Below are positions 28,935 to 38,574 of a DNA stretch of 64,000 bases, one piece after another. Below the pieces are notes generated by a model that did no database searches, was not told where the DNA came from, and was given only the letters and a program-made list of their open reading frames with translations. The translations under genes were made by a program, and so were the position numbers. The stretch comes from Halarcobacter sp. GTDB lineage: Bacteria; Campylobacterota; Campylobacteria; Campylobacterales; Arcobacteraceae. Each line of letters begins with the position of its first letter. The first letter of the stretch is position 1. Where the stretch lies: positions 1 to 64,000 of the forward strand of contig JAQYVX010000011.1 in the NCBI GenBank assembly GCA_030145305.1. The letters are read 5' to 3'.

Positions 28935-29717
28935 CTATTTTCTATTAAAAGGTATTCCACGCTTTGTATTAATTACAAAGTTTGCTAATTCATGGACATA
29001 TTTATTATCACTATTTTCTAGTAATTCTTTTGCAATATCAGAGATAGCATTCCCTGATTCAAAAATCGCTTTGTATGCTTTTTTTACTGCGTCAATATCA
29101 GATCTATTTTCAAATTTTCTTCTAAGGCCGTTTAAATTTAAGCCTCGTAGAACTGCTCGGTTTCCTTCTGCTAAACAAAAAGGAGGAATATCTTGAGTTA
29201 CAACTGAGCCACCTGCTACCATCACATTTGAACCAATTTTACAAAACTGATGAATAGGTGTTAATCCACCAATTACAACATTATCAGCAATCTCAACATG
29301 ACCTGCAAGTGTTGCAACATTTGCAAAAATACAGTTGTTTCCAATAATAACATCATGCGCTACATGTGAGTAACCCATAAAAAGATTATTGTCTCCAATT
29401 TTTGTAATTGAACCACCACCTATAGTTCCCGGATTGAAAAGTGTATATTCTCTAATCTTATTATTATTTCCTATGATTAATTCAACATCTTCACCGTCAA
29501 ATTTTAAATCTTGTGGAATAGATCCAATTGTTGAGTGTGAAAAAATTTGATTATTTTCACCAATTGTAGTTTTTCCTTCGATTAGTGTATGTGAAGCAAT
29601 CTTAGTTCCTGAACCTATTTTTACATTTTTGCCAATAATTGTAAAAGCACCAATGGTGATGTTCTCACCTAATTGTGCTCCTTCTTCAATTATTGCTGTC
29701 TTATGAATATTGTTCAT
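28935..29717 (-). CDS. lpxA: UDP-N-acetylglucosamine acyltransferase LpxA
   Basis: 260 residues. First enzyme of lipid A synthesis; transfers a 3-hydroxyacyl group from ACP to UDP-GlcNAc. Left-handed beta-helix hexapeptide repeats (IGENITIGAF, VKIGSGTKI, IGNNNKIRE...) fill residues 5-190. The catalytic His lies in GYSHVAHDVIIGNN. The C-terminal helical domain begins around 190 (LNGLRRKFENRSDIDAVKKAY). Positioned between fabZ (3 bp) and clpX. Confidence 0.96.
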   Translation of the reverse strand: MNNIHKTAIIEEGAQLGENITIGAFTIIGKNVKIGSGTKIASHTLIEGKTTIGENNQIFSHSTIGSIPQDLKFDGEDVELIIGNNNKIREYTLFNPGTIGGGSITKIGDNNLFMGYSHVAHDVIIGNNCIFANVATLAGHVEIADNVVIGGLTPIHQFCKIGSNVMVAGGSVVTQDIPPFCLAEGNRAVLRGLNLNGLRRKFENRSDIDAVKKAYKAIFESGNAISDIAKELLENSDNKYVHELANFVINTKRGIPFNRK

Positions 29718-29720
29718 AAA

Positions 29721-30164
29721 TTATTTATCAACTATCATTGCTTTTAATTCAGCTTCTGCAACTAAGGCATCATCAACAAAAGCTTTTCCTTCAAGCACGA
29801 TAATAGTCCCTCTAAGTTTTTTTACTTCGATTCTATATTCTAATTTATCTCCAGGTTTAACAGGAGTTCTAAATTTTGCTTTATCAATACTCATAAAATA
29901 AATTACTTTATTTTTAAGTTCTTCAGTAGTTAAATCATTGCTTTTAAGTGCAAGTATTCCACCTGCTTGTGCCATTCCTTCTAGAATCATTACACCTGGG
30001 TAAATTGGATGCCCCGGAAAGTGTCCTTGAAAAGCTGGCTCACTAATTGAAATATTTTTGTATCCTATAATACTTTTACCTTTTTCCATATCAGTGATTC
30101 TATCAACTAATAAAAGGGGGTATCTATGAGGTAAAATTTCTTGAATTTCTATAATGTCTAACAT
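29721..30164 (-). CDS. fabZ: 3-hydroxyacyl-ACP dehydratase FabZ
   Basis: 147 residues, hot-dog fold. Dehydrates beta-hydroxyacyl-ACP in fatty acid elongation and competes with LpxA for substrate, which may explain the linkage. [13 protein letters not shown] and the catalytic His in [12 protein letters not shown] with Glu in MILEGMAQ are intact. Three bases separate it from lpxA. Confidence 0.97.
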   Translation of the reverse strand: MLDIIEIQEILPHRYPLLLVDRITDMEKGKSIIGYKNISISEPAFQGHFPGHPIYPGVMILEGMAQAGGILALKSNDLTTEELKNKVIYFMSIDKAKFRTPVKPGDKLEYRIEVKKLRGTIIVLEGKAFVDDALVAEAELKAMIVDK

Positions 30165-30222
30165 TCTTATATCCTATATCATTGTATGTTTTAAAAAGTT
30201 ATATATTTTAGCGAAAATATGA

Positions 30223-31266
30223 TTAGTTTTGAATTATATTAGCAACATTTTTAGAACTACCATATTGAAGATACTTTCTTAGAGTTTGAGAATTTTTTAA
30301 ATAACTTTCTCTATTCATATTTTTGTATTCATTCAAAAGATTTTCTAGATTTACCTCTTCTTGAAAGTACTCCTTATGAATTGCTTTTTCGCCCATTTTC
30401 CAGAAAAATATATTTGCAAGGCCAATAAATGGAAGTTTTACAAATTTTCTACCAATAAAATAATCAAGTTTTTTAGCCACATATGACATAACAAAAGGTG
30501 TCCCAATAATTGAAGCTTCAAGTGTTGCTGTTCCTGAACAAATAAAACCAAATTCCGCTTCTTTTAAGATCTTATGTGAATCATTTGAAATAGTAAAATT
30601 AGAAATATCTCCATAAGTTTTTTTTATATATTCTTTATCAAACTTTGAAGGAATAATTAGTATATGTTCTTTATCTTTTATCTCTTTAGTTAAGCCTCTA
30701 AATACATCCATATGATTAATGATTTCTGTTTTTCTACTTCCTGGCATATATATGATTTTATTAGTATTTTCTAAATTATTTTTAAAATCACTTATTTCAT
30801 CCAAAAGAGGATGACCTACATAAGTAATTTTCTCTTTGTCCTTATAAATCTCACTTTCAAAAGGAATAATTGAACAAAGTTTTGTACAATATTTTTCAAG
30901 TTTTTCTACTCTTTTTTTCTTCCAAGCCCAAGCTTGGGGAAGAATATAATAAATAATCTCTTTTTCTGGATATGTGTGTTTTAGTTTTTTAGCTAAGGGA
31001 AGATTAAATCCTGAAGAATCCATTAATAAAACTTTGTCACAATCTTTTGCTAGTTCTACAAGTTCATCTCTTAGCTGAAAGAAAAATCTTAATTTTTTAA
31101 TAGCATCTACAAAGCCCATGATTGCCAAATGAGTTAAATCATATAAAGGTTCGCCTAACTCTTTATCAAAAACCCCTAAAAATTCAACATCCTCTCTTAA
31201 ATGTTTTTTTAACTCTTTTAAGTGAACATTTGATGAAGTTTCCATTGCGCAAACTAAAAGTTTCAT
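30223..31266 (-). CDS. lpxB: Lipid-A-disaccharide synthase LpxB
   Basis: 347 residues. GT19 glycosyltransferase joining 2,3-diacyl-GlcN-1-P to its UDP form. Shows the family's short N-terminal ETSSNVHLKELKKHL region, LMDSSGFNLPLAKKLK, YYILPQAWAWKKKRVEKLEKY, YVGHPLLDE and IYMPGSRKTEI (nucleotide site), and SGTATLEASIIGTPFVMSY. Slightly shorter than E. coli LpxB, as in other Campylobacterota. Start overlaps the queH stop by four bases (ATGA). Confidence 0.95.
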   Translation of the reverse strand: MKLLVCAMETSSNVHLKELKKHLREDVEFLGVFDKELGEPLYDLTHLAIMGFVDAIKKLRFFFQLRDELVELAKDCDKVLLMDSSGFNLPLAKKLKHTYPEKEIIYYILPQAWAWKKKRVEKLEKYCTKLCSIIPFESEIYKDKEKITYVGHPLLDEISDFKNNLENTNKIIYMPGSRKTEIINHMDVFRGLTKEIKDKEHILIIPSKFDKEYIKKTYGDISNFTISNDSHKILKEAEFGFICSGTATLEASIIGTPFVMSYVAKKLDYFIGRKFVKLPFIGLANIFFWKMGEKAIHKEYFQEEVNLENLLNEYKNMNRESYLKNSQTLRKYLQYGSSKNVANIIQN

Positions 31267-32336
31267 ATAATTACTTCTTTTACATCTTCATATATAACTG
31301 AGTTTAATTCTATTTCATATTTCCCATACAGAACTTCATCAATTACAATAATCGTAGAAAGGCCGTAAGGGTTTTTTGTGATTTTATCTCTTATATTTAA
31401 TTCTGATTCAAAAGTAGGGGGATTGAAGATTAAATCTTTTACATTTCTGTACGAGCTGTTTCCTATTTCATTAAATATTTCAAGGCTTAAGATTTTCACT
31501 TCTTCTTTATTTAAATAGGCAATTTCATTTTTTTCATAATCAATTTTTCCAGTCATTTTTTTTCTATTTAAGGTTGAATAACAAAGAAAATATGAAGGTA
31601 CTATTTTTTTATCTATTTTTGTAATTCCACTTAATAATCTATAGTTTAAAAATCTTTGTTTTACTATTTTATATGGAATTTTTGCTTCTTCTAAGGAATC
31701 TCTCTTTTTATATAATTCAAGTCTGCTTTCTATTGATTCAGGAAGTATTTGATTTGAAATTGGGGAAAACATCTCATCCATTAGTTTGTCTTGTTGTTCT
31801 CGCTGTTGTGTAAGACCAAATAAGCAACCACAATAATTTTGTCTATATAAGGAGTTTTCTTTTACAACTTCTCCTTGTAATTGACCTCCTTGTCCACTTC
31901 TATAGTCTTTGAAAATAAATTCACAAGGATATTTAGAACTTAATAAAGCTCCTATCTTCTCTAGCTTATCTTGGGATTTTTTTGGTGAAATTAAAAGAGT
32001 AGTTGTAAATTTGTCATGTCCTAATTCTAAGGCTTTTTTGACTGTTGTTTCAAGTCTATCGTCAAAACAAACTGTACATCTATCACCTTTTTCAGGCTCA
32101 TTTTCTAAGCCTTTAACTTTTTTTAACCATTCTTCAATGTTATAAGGACCTTCAAGAAGCTGAATTCCAAGTTTTTTACATGAATATTCAACATCTAAAT
32201 ATCTTAAGCGATATTCGTTGTATGGATGAATATTTGGGTCATAGAAGAATCCAATAATCTCTTCTTTTGGATATTCTTTTTGGATTTGTTCTAAAAAATA
32301 GTGTGAGTCAACAGCGCAACAAATATGTACTAACAA
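31263..32336 (-). CDS. queH: Epoxyqueuosine reductase QueH with C-terminal extension
   Basis: 357 residues. QueH reduces epoxyqueuosine in tRNA to queuosine, replacing QueG. The N-terminal ~190 residues match: HICCAVDSHYF, FYDPNIHPYNEYRLRY, DRCTVCFDDRLETT, TTTLLISPKKSQDKL and RQNYCGCLFGL. The leading Cys-Cys pair is present, but the third Cys of the usual CCAPC motif is replaced (CCAVD). About 160 extra residues of unknown role follow at the C-terminus. Coupled with lpxB by ATGA. Confidence 0.88.
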   Translation of the reverse strand: MLVHICCAVDSHYFLEQIQKEYPKEEIIGFFYDPNIHPYNEYRLRYLDVEYSCKKLGIQLLEGPYNIEEWLKKVKGLENEPEKGDRCTVCFDDRLETTVKKALELGHDKFTTTLLISPKKSQDKLEKIGALLSSKYPCEFIFKDYRSGQGGQLQGEVVKENSLYRQNYCGCLFGLTQQREQQDKLMDEMFSPISNQILPESIESRLELYKKRDSLEEAKIPYKIVKQRFLNYRLLSGITKIDKKIVPSYFLCYSTLNRKKMTGKIDYEKNEIAYLNKEEVKILSLEIFNEIGNSSYRNVKDLIFNPPTFESELNIRDKITKNPYGLSTIIVIDEVLYGKYEIELNSVIYEDVKEVII

Positions 32337-32408
32337 AGCTAGCCTTTGGTTTTTAATTTATCAAATTTACAGTATTATAGTAAAACTTCTTAAAACAAAG
32401 GATAAGAA

Positions 32409-32792
32409 ATTAAACATACAATTCTTTTTTTAACTTTACTTTTATTTTTTACAGGATGTATATTTAATAAACCACAAGTTATTTCAAGTGCAACAATTTT
32501 GATAAAAACTCCGAAAATAAAGTTTTATGATAAAGGTTTTATTTCAAAATATGATAACTATACTAGCGTGCAAATTCTTTCAGCAGGGACTTCAGTTTTC
32601 AATTTAAAAATTTATGATAATCGAATATGTCGTGATACTTTTAAGTGTCAAAGTTTAAAATCTTTTAATAAAGAGTTTTTGGATAAAAGTTATGAAGATA
32701 ATTTTATAAAAAAACTTTTTGATAATGAAGATAAAGAAATTACGCATAGAGATAAGAAGAATAATATTTTAATTAAAATCAAAAAAGATTAA
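32409..32792 (+). CDS. Small lipoprotein, apparent ATT start codon
   Basis: 127 residues if read from ATT at 32409. The first in-frame standard start is TTG at 32499, but the 30 codons before it encode a lipoprotein signal, K-H-T-I-L-F-L-T-L-L-L-F-F-T-G-C, with Cys17 as lipidation site. AAAGGA lies six bases before the ATT, and a stop codon (TAA 32403-32405) lies just upstream, so no ATG/GTG/TTG can supply this signal. The mature part is basic (VQILSAGTSVFNLKIYDNRIC...) with two further Cys (IC and KC). Function unknown. It precedes nfo by 35 bp. Confidence 0.75.
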   Translation: MKHTILFLTLLLFFTGCIFNKPQVISSATILIKTPKIKFYDKGFISKYDNYTSVQILSAGTSVFNLKIYDNRICRDTFKCQSLKSFNKEFLDKSYEDNFIKKLFDNEDKEITHRDKKNNILIKIKKD

Positions 32793-32827
32793 TAGTACAA
32801 TCCCAAAAAAAGTATTAAGGAAATTTA

Positions 32828-33673
32828 ATGAAATATGTTGGAGCACATGTAAGTGCAAGTGGTGGAGTTTTTAACGCACCAATAAATGCAAGTGCAATTG
32901 GAGCAAAAGCTTTTGCTCTTTTTGTAAAAAATCAAAGACAATGGGCTGCAAAAGATTTTGATACAAAAACTTTAGATAAATGGTTTGAAGAGTTTGAAAA
33001 ATGTGGAATTCAAGCAAAACATATTTTGCCTCACGATTCTTATTTAATAAATCTTGGTCATCCAGAAGAAGATAAAAGAGAAAAATCTTTAAATGGTTTT
33101 ATTCATGAAATTCAAAGATGTGAGATTTTAAAACTTGATAGACTAAATTTTCATCCAGGAAGTCATTTACGAAAAATTACAGAAGATGAATGCTTAGATA
33201 GAATTGCTTTATCTTTAAATCAAGCAATTGACGCTACAAATGATATAAAAATGGTCATAGAAAATACAGCAGGTCAAGGAAGTAACTTAGGATATAAGTT
33301 CGAGCATTTAGCACATATTATTGATAAAGTTGAAGATAAAAGTAGAATTGGAGTTTGTATAGATACCTGTCATATGTTCACAGCAGGATATGATATACGA
33401 ACACGTGAAGCTTATGATAAAACTTGGAAAGAGTTTGATGATATAGTTGGACGTGAATACTTAATGGGAATGCATATAAATGACTCTAAGCCAGAATTAG
33501 GAAGCCGTGTAGATAGACATGACTCTTTAGGTGTTGGAAAAATCGGTTGGGATGCTTTTAAATTTATTATGAATGATGATAGAATGGATGATATTCCGCT
33601 TGTATTAGAAACGATTAATGAAGAAATTTGGGCTGAAGAAATTCAAGCACTTTATGATTTAGTGGAGAAGTAA
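32828..33673 (+). CDS. nfo: Deoxyribonuclease IV (AP endonuclease Nfo)
   Basis: 281 residues. TIM-barrel zinc enzyme that cuts 5' of abasic sites in base-excision repair. Signatures: [40 protein letters not shown] and [23 protein letters not shown], with zinc-binding His/Glu/Asp residues all present. RBS AAGGAAAT precedes the ATG. It forms the left flank of the restriction-type island. Confidence 0.97.
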   Translation: MKYVGAHVSASGGVFNAPINASAIGAKAFALFVKNQRQWAAKDFDTKTLDKWFEEFEKCGIQAKHILPHDSYLINLGHPEEDKREKSLNGFIHEIQRCEILKLDRLNFHPGSHLRKITEDECLDRIALSLNQAIDATNDIKMVIENTAGQGSNLGYKFEHLAHIIDKVEDKSRIGVCIDTCHMFTAGYDIRTREAYDKTWKEFDDIVGREYLMGMHINDSKPELGSRVDRHDSLGVGKIGWDAFKFIMNDDRMDDIPLVLETINEEIWAEEIQALYDLVEK

Positions 33674-33728
33674 AGAGTTATTTTAAAGTTATTTATAACT
33701 AATTAACTATTAAAAAGATAAAATCCCT

Positions 33729-33734
33729 TATACT
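33729..33734 (+). promoter_or_regulatory. Putative -10 box for the hsdM-led operon
   Basis: TATACT hexamer 27 bases before the chosen hsdM start, in a T/A-rich gap of 88 bases after nfo. No clear -35 box. Confidence 0.35.
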
Positions 33735-33761
33735 ATTATTAAATTGGAGAACTCGCTAACG

Positions 33762-35375
33762 ATGCTACAAAATCCAGAAATTAAAAAACTGATACTAAAA
33801 CTTTGGAATATCTTTTGGTCAGGTGGAATTTCAAACCCTCTTGTTGCAATCGAACAGATAACTTATCTTATTTTTATAAAAAGACTTGATATTTTAGACG
33901 ATGAAAAAAGAGAAAATGATAAAAAATATATTTCTGTTTTTGATGGTAAATATAAAAAAACTATCAAAGTTAAAAATGAAGAAACAGAAAAAGAAGAAGA
34001 TAAAGAAATTGAAGTTTCAAAAGAAGAATTAAGATGGTCGAAAATTATAGAAATGGAAGACAAAGAAGAAAGGCTTCAACACATTTCAAAAAATGTATTT
34101 CCTGAAATTAAAAAATTAGAAGATGAAAATAGTCATTTTACAAAACATATGGCAAATGCTGTATTTATTATCCCGAGTGCCTCTTTACTTTATGATGTTA
34201 TGAATATCATTGAAGATATTTTTAAAGAGATTTATAAAGATAGACACGATAAAAAACAGACTCATCAAGATATACAAGGAGATGTTTATGAACATCTTTT
34301 AAATGAAATAGCAACAGCAGGTAAAAATGGTCAATTTAGGACACCAAGACATATTATAAACTTATTAGTTGAGTTAGTTGAACCAAAAGAAAATGATAAG
34401 ATTGTAGATCCTGCTTGTGGTAGTGCGGGATTTTTATTGGGTGCTTATCAATATATATTAACAACTTTAGATAAAGACGGAAAATATAGTGATACTGATG
34501 ATGATGGATTTACAAGAAGTAGTCAAGCAATATTAACGGAAAATCAAAGAAAAAATTTTAGTCAAAATTTAAAAGGTTTTGATATCGATTTGACTATGGT
34601 ACGTCTTGGACTTATGAATCTTATTATGCATGGTATTGAAAATCCTGAGATTGATTATTTGAATACTTTAAGTAAAAAATTTCAAGATCATAAAAATGAA
34701 CTAGAAACATATGATGTAGTTCTAGCAAATCCTCCGTTTACTGGAAATCTAAATGAAGAGGATAAAGATGAAAATCTTGAACTAGTAACAACTAAAACAG
34801 AGCTTTTATTCATAGAAAGAATTTATTCCCTGCTATCAAATAATGGAACAGCAGGAATAATTATACCTCAAGGAGTACTTTTTGGTACAGGAAAAGCTTT
34901 TATAGAAACTAGAAAACTGATGATAGAAAGTTCACAACTTAAAGCTGTAATTAATATGCCAAGTGGAATTTTTAAACCTTATACAGGAGTAAATACAGCT
35001 ATTCTTATTTTTACAAAAGGGAAAACCACTGAAAAAGTTTTCTTTTATGATATGAAGAGTGATGGACGTAGTCTTGATGATAGAAGAAATAAAATATATA
35101 AAGATAATGGAGAATCTGATTATGGTGACCTTCAAGATATTATCAATAAATATAAAGATAGAAAAAAAATAAATGATGATAAAAAAGAAAGATATTTTTT
35201 AGTTGATAAAAAAGAGATAGTTGAAAATGAGTATGATCTTAGTTTTGAAAAATATCATGAGCCTACTGACGAAGAGATTAACTATCGTGACATAAATGAT
35301 ATTTTAAATGAACTTATCACGTTGGAAGATAGTATTCAAATAGAACTAAAAGAGATAAAAAATTTATGTCAATGA
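33762..35375 (+). CDS. hsdM: Type I restriction-modification methyltransferase subunit HsdM
   Basis: 537 residues. N6-adenine methyltransferase subunit. An N-terminal helical HsdM_N region (about 1-150) is interrupted by a charged, Lys/Glu-rich stretch (60-80). SAM-binding motif I is DPACGSAGFLLGAY (about 216) and catalytic motif IV NPPF (about 323). TPRHIINLLVELV-type text (RTPRHI) precedes motif I. I chose ATG 33762; an in-frame TTG at 33744 lies before the GGAG. The stop overlaps hsdS. First gene of the five-gene run; no hsdR is linked. Confidence 0.93.
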   Translation: MLQNPEIKKLILKLWNIFWSGGISNPLVAIEQITYLIFIKRLDILDDEKRENDKKYISVFDGKYKKTIKVKNEETEKEEDKEIEVSKEELRWSKIIEMEDKEERLQHISKNVFPEIKKLEDENSHFTKHMANAVFIIPSASLLYDVMNIIEDIFKEIYKDRHDKKQTHQDIQGDVYEHLLNEIATAGKNGQFRTPRHIINLLVELVEPKENDKIVDPACGSAGFLLGAYQYILTTLDKDGKYSDTDDDGFTRSSQAILTENQRKNFSQNLKGFDIDLTMVRLGLMNLIMHGIENPEIDYLNTLSKKFQDHKNELETYDVVLANPPFTGNLNEEDKDENLELVTTKTELLFIERIYSLLSNNGTAGIIIPQGVLFGTGKAFIETRKLMIESSQLKAVINMPSGIFKPYTGVNTAILIFTKGKTTEKVFFYDMKSDGRSLDDRRNKIYKDNGESDYGDLQDIINKYKDRKKINDDKKERYFLVDKKEIVENEYDLSFEKYHEPTDEEINYRDINDILNELITLEDSIQIELKEIKNLCQ

Positions 35376-36946
35376 AATTTATACCATTTCAAAAAGCAAT
35401 AAAAGATGTAACTTCTAAGTTTACAAAAATAAAAAAGCAAAGCTATTTAAAAAATGGGAAATATCCTATTATAGATCAAAGTAAGAATTTAATTGCTGGT
35501 TATACAGATGATTATAATTTATTAGAAAACTTTGATAACGATATAATAATTTTCGGTGATCATACAAGAATTTTTAAATATATTGACTTTCCCATAGCAA
35601 TCGGGGCTGATGGTGTAAAAGTTTTGCAAGTTGATAAAAAGATATTTAATACTCAGTATCTATACTATTATTTTAAATCTATCAAATTAAAAGATGCTGG
35701 ATATAGTAGACACTTTAAGTTTTTAAAAGAGAAGAAAATCCCTGTATTAGAAATTGACAATCAAATAAACATATCTAACTTTTTATCTAAAATAGAAAAA
35801 CTAATCCAACAAAGAGAAAAAAGCATAGAATTACTTGATGAATTAATTAGAAGTACATTTTTAAATATGTTTGACAGTCCTATTTCTAATCCTAAAAAAT
35901 GGGAAAAAACTACTCTTGGGAAATTAGGTGATTGGAAAAGTGGGGGTACACCATCTCGTACAAATCAAGATTTTTTTAAAGGACATATTCCTTGGATAAG
36001 CTCAGGAGAATTAAATAATATGTTGATCTCTAGTGCAAATGAATATATCACTGATGATGCAATTGCAAAATCTAATACAAAAATAGTTGAAAAAGGAAGT
36101 TTATTACTTGGAATGTATGATACTGCAGCCTTAAAATCTAGTGTTAATACTATTGAATTAACTTGTAATCAAGCGATAGCTTTTTCAAAACTAAATGAAG
36201 AAAAATGTAATACTTATTATATTTACCATTTAATTCAAATTGGTAAAAAACATTTTAAGCGTCTGAGAAGAGGTGCAAGACAGAAAAATATGAATATCTC
36301 TATGATTAAAAATATTCCTATAATATTACCACCAAAAAAATTACAAGATAAATTTGCAGATGCAGTAATTAAAATAGAAAATACAAAAAAAATCTATCTA
36401 AGTAGTCTTGTTGAATTAAGACAGCTTTTTGGTGCAGTTTCTCAGAAAGCTTTTAAAGGAGAATTGAATTTAAGTAAGATTGAACTTACGCAAATTAGTG
36501 AAGTTAAAGATGTAGCTCCAAAAATAAAACAAGAAGTTATTAAACAACCAAAACAAGAAACAAAAAGTCTTTTAACTAAACTTATTAATATAGGATTAGT
36601 TATTGGAGGAAGTGCTGTAACTGCTTATACTGCTAAAAAAATATTTGATAATTATAATACAGATATTACAAATACTATTGTAAAAGATGGTAAAAATATT
36701 ATTGAATATGATAGAGATGTAGAACTATATTTTAATGATATGTTTTTAAAGAGTTTTATTAAAATGTTTCAAGAAAAAGAGATAGTTACTAACCAACGAT
36801 TATTAGAAGAACTAAATAAAATAGACTTTCAAAACAAACCTACATTTTCAAATATAAAAGATGCTCTGATGCATCTATTAGAAAAAAATGAAGTTCAACA
36901 GTATAATAATAAATTTGAAAATATTGCATTTAGGATAAAAGAATGA
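35366..36946 (+). CDS. hsdS: Type I specificity subunit HsdS with extra C-terminal region
   Basis: 526 residues, longer than the usual 400-450. Two target-recognition domains: TRD1 about 1-140 (YPIIDQSKNLIAGYTDD, FGDHTRIFKYI) and TRD2 about 175-340 (LGDWKSGGTPSRTNQDFFKGHIPWISSGEL). Helical spacers (ISNFLSKIEKLIQQREKSIELLDEL; about 355-385) follow each. Residues about 390-526 are not typical of HsdS: a hydrophobic glycine-containing stretch (LINIGLVIGGSAVTAYTAKK) and a helical domain (TFSNIKDALMHLLEKNEVQQY). The sequence recognised cannot be read. The start may be ATG 35366 or ATG 35372, the latter giving an ATGA overlap with hsdM. Confidence 0.9.
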   Translation: MSMKFIPFQKAIKDVTSKFTKIKKQSYLKNGKYPIIDQSKNLIAGYTDDYNLLENFDNDIIIFGDHTRIFKYIDFPIAIGADGVKVLQVDKKIFNTQYLYYYFKSIKLKDAGYSRHFKFLKEKKIPVLEIDNQINISNFLSKIEKLIQQREKSIELLDELIRSTFLNMFDSPISNPKKWEKTTLGKLGDWKSGGTPSRTNQDFFKGHIPWISSGELNNMLISSANEYITDDAIAKSNTKIVEKGSLLLGMYDTAALKSSVNTIELTCNQAIAFSKLNEEKCNTYYIYHLIQIGKKHFKRLRRGARQKNMNISMIKNIPIILPPKKLQDKFADAVIKIENTKKIYLSSLVELRQLFGAVSQKAFKGELNLSKIELTQISEVKDVAPKIKQEVIKQPKQETKSLLTKLINIGLVIGGSAVTAYTAKKIFDNYNTDITNTIVKDGKNIIEYDRDVELYFNDMFLKSFIKMFQEKEIVTNQRLLEELNKIDFQNKPTFSNIKDALMHLLEKNEVQQYNNKFENIAFRIKE

Positions 36947-38574
36947 AATTATTACGAGTAAAGCTTTTATCTGAATTTAGAGGGCTTCCTAAAAACTTTG
37001 AATTAAAATTTAATAATGAGTATGAAGATTTAAGGCAGCTTGATCCTGTATGTTTAATAGGGTTAAATGGTTCTGGGAAATCAAATTTATTGGAAGTATT
37101 GTCTGAAATATTTTATTTTTTAGAAGATTTTTCAAAAGCTAAATTAAGCGACTTAAGGAAATTTGAAAAAGAATTTGGTTTTGAAATAGAATATTTACTT
37201 TCAAAAAATGTTTTTAATACTAATAAATCTAATGATGAAAAAGAAGTTAAAAGTGAACAAGTTAAAATTTTAATAAGAAAAGAAGTACAAAAATCTCCTA
37301 TCGCAACATGGTATGATGAAGATGAATATACAAGTGCTTCTCCTGAAAATTTCAAGACATATTTGCCAAATCAAATTATTGCATATTCTTCAGGAATGAA
37401 TGAACTGATAAGTAACCCATATATAAAAATGGATTTTCAATATTTAGATGAATTTACAAAATTAGCAAAAGACAAAGCAAACTTAGATGATGAAATTGAA
37501 AATAAAATGTTTTTCATGGATTATGACATAAATAAACTTATCACAATATCTAATTTTCTTTTTGATAAACCAATAGAAGATGACTATGGAGTAATCAATT
37601 TAAATCGAGTGAAAAATGAAATTAAAATTAAAGAGATTCATTCATTTTCTATTTCTATTAAATTGAGGGATAATGAAAAAAGACCTATTCTTCTACCTTC
37701 TTTTTTGAATATTGAGATTGAAAACCTAAAAAAATGTGCAACAATTTATGATGAAAAACCGTTTGAAAATAAACAAGGTAAATATTTTGAGTATGATTTT
37801 TTTTTCTATATAAATGATGTAACAAGGGCATTGGTTAAGAGATATTTTAAAACAGCATATGAATTTTATAAAACTTTATATTTTTTCAGACTTTTAAATA
37901 ATCATCTTATAAGTGCTACAACTCAAAAAATAATTAAAGAGGCAAATGAAAAAGTAAATATTTCAGCTTTAATTCCTAAGTTTGAAGAAAAAGAAAAAGT
38001 ATTTAATATCTCTGATATTGCTTTTAGAAAACTTCATTCAAAAGAACCTGTGTATTATAAACAATTGTCAGATGGGGAACATCAGTTTTTGCATGTTTTT
38101 GGGACATTACTTTTAATGAATCAAAGCGGTACATTATTTTTATTTGATGAGCCTGAAACACATTTTAATCCTGATTGGCGTTCAAAGTTTGTAAGTACTA
38201 TAAATGAATCAATCAAAGATGAAATGATTCCAAGAGAACAAGAATTAATATTAACAACTCATTCCCCTTTTATAGTATCAGATTGTAAAAAAGAAAATGT
38301 ATTTAAATTTCAAAAGAATTCTAGAGGGAAAATAGTTCCTCCTGTAAATCCAAGTTTTGAAACTTATGGATCATCTATTAATAAAATTACAATGCAGTTT
38401 TTTGGGAAGAAAGATACAATATCTCAATTTGTATTAGAACAACTTAGAAACATAAAAAAAGATATTGATAATAAAGAAATAGATTTGGAAGACGCACAAG
38501 TGTTATTGAGACAGTTTGGTGAATCTATTGAAAAAATGGCTATGGAAGAATATGTAAAGAGAGTTAAAAAATAA
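36943..38574 (+). CDS. ABC-type AAA ATPase of a restriction-linked ATPase/HNH module (PtuA-like)
   Basis: 543 residues, a RecF/SMC-like ATPase. Walker A GLNGSGKS (40-47); signature-like LSDGEHQFLH (about 374); Walker B TLFLFDEPETHFNP (about 398); switch His in LTTHSPFIVSD (about 438). Between them is a helical insertion of about 300 residues. No TOPRIM or nuclease motif follows, so it is not a Gabija or OLD protein. Resembles the ATPase of Septu (PtuA) and families annotated as restriction-system-associated AAA ATPases. It overlaps hsdS by ATGA and its stop overlaps the HNH gene start (TAATG). It probably senses or loads on DNA for the HNH protein. Confidence 0.85.
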   Translation: MKLLRVKLLSEFRGLPKNFELKFNNEYEDLRQLDPVCLIGLNGSGKSNLLEVLSEIFYFLEDFSKAKLSDLRKFEKEFGFEIEYLLSKNVFNTNKSNDEKEVKSEQVKILIRKEVQKSPIATWYDEDEYTSASPENFKTYLPNQIIAYSSGMNELISNPYIKMDFQYLDEFTKLAKDKANLDDEIENKMFFMDYDINKLITISNFLFDKPIEDDYGVINLNRVKNEIKIKEIHSFSISIKLRDNEKRPILLPSFLNIEIENLKKCATIYDEKPFENKQGKYFEYDFFFYINDVTRALVKRYFKTAYEFYKTLYFFRLLNNHLISATTQKIIKEANEKVNISALIPKFEEKEKVFNISDIAFRKLHSKEPVYYKQLSDGEHQFLHVFGTLLLMNQSGTLFLFDEPETHFNPDWRSKFVSTINESIKDEMIPREQELILTTHSPFIVSDCKKENVFKFQKNSRGKIVPPVNPSFETYGSSINKITMQFFGKKDTISQFVLEQLRNIKKDIDNKEIDLEDAQVLLRQFGESIEKMAMEEYVKRVKK

